Source: Methanobacterium sp.
Lineage (GTDB): Archaea; Methanobacteriota; Methanobacteria; Methanobacteriales; Methanobacteriaceae
Assembly (NCBI GenBank): GCA_030017655.1
Contig: JASEIM010000006.1
Location: 1-64,000, forward strand
DNA: 64,000 nucleotides
Reading direction: 5' to 3'
In this document: one piece after another, positions 59,511 to 64,000 of the stretch
Layout: each line of letters starts with the position of its first letter
Numbering within the stretch: the first letter of the stretch is position 1
Position numbers and translations under genes: made by a program
Notes under the pieces: generated by a model
Database searches by the model: none
The model's input: the letters and a program-made list of their open reading frames with translations, nothing else
Told to the model about the DNA's origin: nothing

Positions 59511-60326
59511 ATGAATAAAGCATCTATTAAGTCTATGCTCACTGAACTTTCAAAATTTATCCAGGATAATTTTCTTTATCTTCATCCCGGCTACACACTG
59601 CTAAATACTATTGTTTTCGGCATAATACTGGGTATTGCAGTGATAATAGTTATAAAAATGTTTAAATACATAAAAAAAGACCCAAAAGATCTTTTAATCC
59701 CTGTAATTCCTTTTATTTTCTTTGGATCAAGCGCAAGGGCTCTTGTAGATAATGGAATTTATCCGCTTGTTCTATGGCTTGTAACTCCTGGAATTTACAT
59801 TTTAACCGGGTTAGTGACTATTATTACTCTTCTAATATCAGTTTATATTGAAAAGAAAACTGATTTTGATTTTAGATATTTAATGATTATTGTAGGGGTT
59901 ATTTTATGCATTCCAAATATTCTTTACATTAATCACATTAATCTAACCGCGTTTTTAGGAATCATCATATCATGGGGAGCGGTATCATCTATTTTTATCA
60001 TTTTAAGAAATAAATGGGATCTTCTAAAGGATAAACTTAATTTAAGTGCTCTGCTGGCTCATTTATTCGATGCAGCTTCTACATTTATGGCTGTTGACTT
60101 TTATGGCTATGGAGAGCAGCATGTACTCCCAAATGCCCTTACAAACCTTGCAGGAACTGCATTTGTAATGTTTCCATTAAAAATAGTTGTTATTTTGGCA
60201 GCACTTTATGTAATTGATGAATATATTGAAGATAAGACCATTTCAAATATGTTGAAGCTTGCAATATTTATTTTGGGCCTTGCACCTGGCCTCAGAAATT
60301 CATTAAGTCTTATTATTGGTGCTTAG
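59511..60326 (+). CDS. DUF63 family membrane protein
   Basis: A 271-residue protein with about eight helices and the DUF63 pattern: FLYLHPGYTLLNTIVFGII, FFGSSARALVDNGIYPL, then LLAHLFDAASTFMAVDFYGY with EQHVLPNALTN. The family is archaeal and of unknown function. The start is not well supported by a ribosome site; a downstream in-frame ATG (MLTELSKF) is possible. Confidence 0.85.
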   Translation: MNKASIKSMLTELSKFIQDNFLYLHPGYTLLNTIVFGIILGIAVIIVIKMFKYIKKDPKDLLIPVIPFIFFGSSARALVDNGIYPLVLWLVTPGIYILTGLVTIITLLISVYIEKKTDFDFRYLMIIVGVILCIPNILYINHINLTAFLGIIISWGAVSSIFIILRNKWDLLKDKLNLSALLAHLFDAASTFMAVDFYGYGEQHVLPNALTNLAGTAFVMFPLKIVVILAALYVIDEYIEDKTISNMLKLAIFILGLAPGLRNSLSLIIGA

Positions 60327-60440
60327 TTTTGGGATTAAGGCTTAATCTGAATTTCTCTAAAATTTCATCAAAATTATCAATATTTTTTTATTAAGGTATT
60401 CCAATACAATTATACAGCCAAACCAAAGGAGAAATATTTT

Positions 60441-61958
60441 ATGTATATAGAAAAGGTAAAAAACAAAATGAATCTACCGAAAACGGTAAGAATATTCGAT
60501 ACGACACTAAGAGACGGCGAACAAACACCAGGAGTCGCAATTACAGTAGATGAAAAGATAAGAATTGCAAAAAGACTCGATGAACTTGGTGTTAATGTAA
60601 TAGAAGCAGGATTCCCAGCAGCTTCAAGCGGTGAAAAAGAAGCAGCACGTGAAATTCTGAAACTGGGTCTTGATGCTCAGCTCTGTGGTTTGGCAAGAGT
60701 ATTAAAAGAAGATTTAGATGCAGCTATTGACAGCGGCGTTGACTATATACATACATTTGTGGGAACATCCCCTTTACACCGAAAATACAAGCTTAAAATG
60801 AGTAAAGAAGACATTTTAGTTAAAGCAGTAGATGCTGTGGAGTACATAAAAGATCATGGAATCATAGCTGAATTTTCAGCAGAGGACGCCACAAGAACAG
60901 AATTCGATTATCTAAAAGAAATATATAAATCCGTTGAAGATGCAGGTGCAGATTACATAAATGTGCCGGATACAGTTGGAGTAATGGTCCCAACTTCCAT
61001 GAAATGGCTTATAAGCCACCTTAACGAATATTTAAGCATTCCAATAAGCGTTCACTGCCACGATGACTTCGGCCTTGCAGTTGCAAACTCTCTCATCTCT
61101 ATAGAAGCAGGGGCCAGCCAGGTACATGCAACCATAAATGGATTAGGCGAAAGAGCGGGAAATGCATCCTTAGAAGAGGTTGTAATGTCATTAATCACTG
61201 AATATGGCATTGAAATGAATATAAAAACGGAAAGGCTTGTAAATCTATCTGAATTTGTGGCAAGAATTACTGGAATCAAAATGCCCCCAAATAAAGCCAT
61301 AGTGGGAGAAAATGCCTTTGCACATGAAGCAGGAATTCATGTACACGGCGTACTTGCAAAAGCAGAGACCTATGAACCTATAACTCCTGAAATGGTTGGA
61401 CACACAAGAAGAATTGTTCTAGGAAAACATACCGGTGCAAAAGCCATTAAATCAAAACTTGATGAATATGGTATAGATTTAACTAAAGACCAATTTGAAA
61501 AGGTTTTTGATCAGGTTAAATCTCTTGGAGATAAAGGTAAATGTGTTACAGATGCAGATTTAAAAGCTTTAGCTGAGAGCATAATTGGAAAAGCAAAAGA
61601 AGAGATTGTAAAACTTGAAGGCTTCTCTGTAATGACTGGAAACATCGTAATGCCTACAGCTACCGTAAAACTCAATATTGGGGGAGAAATAAAAACAGCA
61701 GCAAAAACTGGTGTTGGACCTGTAGATGCAGCAATAAATGCTATTCAAAGCGTTGTAGGCGATATAGCAGATATAGAACTTCAAGAATATAATATAGAAG
61801 CCATAACTGGCGGTACAAACGCTCTTGCAGAGGTATTTGTGATAATGGGAGATAAAGAAGGAAATCGTGCAACTGGAAGATCTACAACAGAAGACATAGT
61901 CATGGCCAGTGTAGAAGCAGTATTAGACGCTATAAATAAGATACTGATATTAAGATAA
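60441..61958 (+). CDS. leuA: 2-isopropylmalate synthase (LeuA/CimA family)
   Basis: A 505-residue HMGL-like enzyme: [19 protein letters not shown] holds the catalytic Arg-Asp, [14 protein letters not shown] the metal-binding His pair, [15 protein letters not shown] the glycine loop, and a C-terminal ~125-residue regulatory LeuA domain follows. Methanogens also carry citramalate synthase (CimA) and AksA of this family. [11 protein letters not shown] and [14 protein letters not shown] make LeuA more likely, but CimA is possible. AAGGAG precedes the ATG. Confidence 0.85.
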   Translation: MYIEKVKNKMNLPKTVRIFDTTLRDGEQTPGVAITVDEKIRIAKRLDELGVNVIEAGFPAASSGEKEAAREILKLGLDAQLCGLARVLKEDLDAAIDSGVDYIHTFVGTSPLHRKYKLKMSKEDILVKAVDAVEYIKDHGIIAEFSAEDATRTEFDYLKEIYKSVEDAGADYINVPDTVGVMVPTSMKWLISHLNEYLSIPISVHCHDDFGLAVANSLISIEAGASQVHATINGLGERAGNASLEEVVMSLITEYGIEMNIKTERLVNLSEFVARITGIKMPPNKAIVGENAFAHEAGIHVHGVLAKAETYEPITPEMVGHTRRIVLGKHTGAKAIKSKLDEYGIDLTKDQFEKVFDQVKSLGDKGKCVTDADLKALAESIIGKAKEEIVKLEGFSVMTGNIVMPTATVKLNIGGEIKTAAKTGVGPVDAAINAIQSVVGDIADIELQEYNIEAITGGTNALAEVFVIMGDKEGNRATGRSTTEDIVMASVEAVLDAINKILILR

Positions 61959-62052
61959 TAGATATCCAATATTTTGAATTATATTACATGAAAAAGGTAT
62001 TAATATGTATTATAATATACTTATTTAAATTAGAATATACGGAGAATTAACA

Positions 62053-62811
62053 ATGGGTAGTGCCAGGATTCTAATAGTCGAAGATGAAAGAATCACCGCA
62101 GAGGACATAAAGGGAGCGTTGGAAAGCGCGGGTTACAGGGTCCCTGCTTTGGTATCTTCTGGTGAGGAAGCAATTAAAAAAGCTGAAGAGTCTCGGCCTG
62201 ACTTGATTCTCATGGATATCCGACTTGATGGTGAAATGGATGGTATAGAGGCTGCAGAAATAATTAGGGAGGATTATGGGATACCAGTAATATATTTAAC
62301 TGCATATTCCGATACTTTTACGGTGCAGAGAGCTAAAATCACTGAACCTTCAGGATATATCCTTAAAGAACCATTTGGATTTATCCATAAACCTTTTGAG
62401 GAGAGTGAACTGCATACTGCAATTGAAATAACACTGTACAAGAATAAGATAGAAAAACAATTAAGGAATCATGAGCAATGGTTTCGGACAATACTTAACA
62501 ATATAAATGATTCCGTAATCACCACGAATTCTAAGGGGCAGATTAAATTTATGAATCCAGCAGCTGAAGATATAACGGGACATTTAAAAGGGGATGCTAT
62601 GGGTAAGAACCTGGAAGACGTATTGGGGGTCTTAAGTAAAGAAATACGTCAGATGAACGAGGCACAGGATCTTTCAATAAGTTTCTTTGATAAAGTTATT
62701 AAAAAACCCGTTGATGGGACTGATATTACAATAAGGGGCAATATTAGCTCTGTTAGGGATGAAATGGATAACATTATTGGATTCTCCATAATATTCAGGG
62801 ATTTTATGTGA
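62053..62811 (+). CDS. Response-regulator receiver domain fused to a PAS domain
   Basis: A 252-residue protein. Residues 4-125 are a receiver domain (RILIVEDERITAEDI, phospho-acceptor Asp55 in LILMDIRLDG, YLTAYSD, and the conserved Lys in FIHKPFEES). Residues 135-250 are a PAS domain (FRTILNNINDSVITTNSKGQ, FMNPAAEDITG). There is no kinase or DNA-binding output, so it probably signals through protein contact. The ATG follows GGAG. Its sensor kinase is not in the window. Confidence 0.9.
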   Translation: MGSARILIVEDERITAEDIKGALESAGYRVPALVSSGEEAIKKAEESRPDLILMDIRLDGEMDGIEAAEIIREDYGIPVIYLTAYSDTFTVQRAKITEPSGYILKEPFGFIHKPFEESELHTAIEITLYKNKIEKQLRNHEQWFRTILNNINDSVITTNSKGQIKFMNPAAEDITGHLKGDAMGKNLEDVLGVLSKEIRQMNEAQDLSISFFDKVIKKPVDGTDITIRGNISSVRDEMDNIIGFSIIFRDFM

Positions 62812-62995
62812 TGTTTGTTCTAAATTATTTTCCAATACCTTAATTTTTATTATTTTTATTCTTTAAATTGTTTTAATTTTGATATTATAACTAAAATATC
62901 CTTTTAAAGGGTATTAAGACAATATTTAAATTTTATAAATAAAAAATCCTTCAATTATTTACTTTGAAGTCTCAAAAAGAGAAATAAAAAACATA

Positions 62996-63008
62996 AACTA
63001 TATATATT
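62996..63008 (+). promoter_or_regulatory. TATA box of alba
   Basis: AAACTATATATAT predicts a start near 63028, giving a leader of about 160 nt that contains the hairpin array. Confidence 0.5.
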
Positions 63009-63060
63009 AATTACAAGATTATAATAATAATATAAGGCCATATTAATATGGTTATTCTTT

Positions 63061-63177
63061 GGAGGTTGAAGAAAAATCCTTTAGGATTTTTCTGAACCCC
63101 CCAAAAATTCTTTGAGTTTTTTGGAGGTTTAAGAAAATCGTAGATTTTCTAAACACCAAAAACGAAGTTTTTGGAGG
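63061..63177 (+). repeat. Hairpin array in the alba leader, with three GGAGG repeats
   Basis: GGAGG occurs at 63061-63065, 63123-63127 and 63173-63177 (the true ribosome site, eight bases before the ATG at 63186). Between them are AGAAAAATCC-TTTA-GGATTTTTCT within GGTTGA..TGAACC, a degenerate CCAAAAATTC..GAGTTTTTTGG, AAGAAAATC-GTA-GATTTTCT within GGTTT..AAACACC, and CCAAAAAC-GAA-GTTTTTGG whose 3' arm supplies the first GG of the ribosome site. Confidence 0.8.
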
Positions 63178-63185
63178 TTAAAGTG

Positions 63186-63458
63186 ATGTCAGAGGAAAAT
63201 GTTGTATACATTGGAAATAAACCCGTAATGAACTACGTTTTAGCTGTTGTAACACAGATGAACGGTGGAACTTCAGAAGTAATTTTAAAGGCAAGAGGAA
63301 GAGCTATAAGTAGAGCTGTAGATGTTGCTGAAATCGTTAGAAATAGGTTTATATCTGATGTTGATATAGGCAATATTGATATATGCACAGAAGAAATAAT
63401 GAGCAACGAAGGCACAGCTACAAATGTTTCAGCTATTGAGATACAGCTTTGCAAGTAA
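63186..63458 (+). CDS. albA: Alba DNA/RNA-binding chromatin protein
   Basis: A 90-residue Alba: [20 protein letters not shown] is the canonical start with the acetylatable-lysine context, then [20 protein letters not shown] and the [12 protein letters not shown] strand. It coats DNA and RNA as dimers. The ATG at 63186 is set by GGAGG eight bases upstream; the earlier in-frame TTG at 63171 lies in the hairpin array. The leader and trailer are both packed with hairpins. Confidence 0.95.
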   Translation: MSEENVVYIGNKPVMNYVLAVVTQMNGGTSEVILKARGRAISRAVDVAEIVRNRFISDVDIGNIDICTEEIMSNEGTATNVSAIEIQLCK

Positions 63459-63470
63459 ATCAGTAAAATA

Positions 63471-63608
63471 ACTCCAAACTGAAACCTTTTAGGTTTCATT
63501 TTCATGCCAAAAATCATAGATTTTTGCACCCAAAAAATTTTTTAATTTTTTGAGGTTGAAGAAAATACCCAGTATTTTCTGAACCCAAAATCGAAGATTT
63601 TGAGGTTT
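63471..63608. repeat. Hairpin array downstream of alba
   Basis: Includes GAAACC-TTTT-AGGTTTC, CAAAAATC-ATA-GATTTTTG, CCCAAAAAATT..AATTTTTTGAGG, AGAAAATAC-CCA-GTATTTTCT bounded by GGTTGA and TGAACCC, and CCCAAAATC-GAA-GATTTTGAGG. The junctions GAGGTTGA and TGAACCCAAAA are the same as in the leader arrays, so this is the same family outside a 5' leader. Confidence 0.75.
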
Positions 63609-63722
63609 TGATTACTTTATCAACTATATTTTCAACTTTTTATAATTTTAAAACTATAAAATTAATTTTATTAAAAAATAAATTATAGATGGATTTTATT
63701 CCATCTTCAAACAAATATATGC

Positions 63723-64000
63723 TTATTCTTTCTTTCTACGCATGATAATGGCCCTAATTACTATTAAAGCAATTATTATTCCGGCCACTATACCAACAAT
63801 GTAGTATAAATACTCTGAAGTTGGGCCTGTTTTTTTCTCATTATCCAGTGCGTAGAGGTATCCATCTTCGCCACCTACGTAAATATCATCACCATATACT
63901 ATTGGAGATGATGTAAATGGTGTATTAAACAAATAATAGCCGGGTGAATAACTCCATTCTTCTTTACCACTGAATTTATTTAAAATATAGACAGTTCCAC
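63723..64000 (-). CDS. PQQ-like beta-propeller protein with C-terminal membrane anchor (5' part beyond the window)
   Basis: The minus-strand frame is open from the window edge to a stop at 63723 (about 92 codons seen). GTVYILNKFSGKEEWSYSPG and DDIYVGGEDGYLYALDNEK are propeller blades of the PQQ/BamB repeat type; the end is a single helix (YYIVGIVAGIIIALIVIRAI) and a basic tail RRKKE. This is probably a surface protein anchored in the membrane; the ligand is unknown. The N terminus lies beyond 64000. Confidence 0.8.
   Translation of the reverse strand, partial: GTVYILNKFSGKEEWSYSPGYYLFNTPFTSSPIVYGDDIYVGGEDGYLYALDNEKKTGPTSEYLYYIVGIVAGIIIALIVIRAIIMRRKKE

Noticed and set aside
63061..63100. The GA/G internal loop at the base of the GTTGA..TGAAC hairpins as a kink-turn bound by L7Ae
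   Set aside because: The bulge is only one or two bases and the tandem sheared G-A pairs are not kept in all copies, so the kink-turn rules are not met.

Overview
The window is an AT-rich stretch of an archaeal chromosome, almost certainly from a Methanobacterium-like methanogen (order Methanobacteriales). The evidence is the F420-dependent methylene-H4MPT dehydrogenase (mtd), methanogenesis marker 12, the Fae-Hps fusion, the Kae1-Bud32 fusion, archaeal ThrRS, Alba, the AqpM-type aquaporin, the nickel-sirohydrochlorin/cobyrinate amidase, archaeal TATA/BRE promoters and GGAGG/GGTGAT ribosome sites. No insertion sequence, prophage or CRISPR array was seen.

Layout. 1-3.4 kb: a minus-strand run of XTP pyrophosphatase, S15, a RecJ-like DHH nuclease and aconitase X (archaeal mevalonate pathway, cut by the window edge). 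3.5-7.1 kb: an orphan AAA ATPase and a DUF2193-DUF2180-aquaporin operon. 7.1-13.6 kb: Kae1-Bud32, CobT, a SpoIIM-like protein, a membrane protein with its Xre regulator, UppP and IlvE. 13.8-21.8 kb: tRNA-Val, an Mrr-like membrane protein, SurE, DUF2098, marker 12, and ilvC and ilvBN separated by a CadD-like transporter. 22-34.5 kb: purD, argF, a TetR gene with a decayed copy behind it, argS, two SEC11-type signal peptidases (one frameshifted), ilvD, an MgtC-like protein and thrS. 34.7-38 kb: a tiny peptidoglycan-binding-domain ORF, a very long structured leader in front of parA, a ParB-tip-like small protein and a radical SAM/HhH protein. 38.4-46.2 kb: a secreted zinc-ribbon protein, LemA with a broken DUF2207 gene, CfbB, a Wzy-like polymerase, a heliorhodopsin and mtd. 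46.6-53.2 kb: a second TetR gene with a decayed copy, an HD-domain protein, a nitroreductase, hisB, ferredoxin, a ModE-like regulator and a flippase. 53.3-64 kb: an iron-sulfur flavoprotein, Fae-Hps, TrpB2, DUF1786 with a PHP protein, UspA, DUF63, LeuA, a REC-PAS protein, Alba and the end of a PQQ-propeller protein. All the branched-chain amino acid enzymes from acetolactate synthase to the aminotransferase (ilvB, N, C, D, E) plus a LeuA-type synthase are present but scattered.

Two things stand out. First, a 7-TM protein at 44325-45146 has the full heliorhodopsin signature (counterion Glu124, Schiff-base Lys259) in a strictly anaerobic lineage, next to mtd. Second, at least seven intergenic sites carry arrays of perfect small hairpins with 3-nt loops. 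They are built from the same junction sequences (GGAGGTTGA and TGAACCC), sometimes nested inside one another, and their stem sequences differ from copy to copy while both arms stay complementary. Four arrays form or extend the 5' leaders of housekeeping genes (rps15, ilvC, parA, alba). At parA, alba and ilvC, and less exactly at rps15, the last hairpin runs into the ribosome-binding site. This looks like an undescribed structured repeat family.
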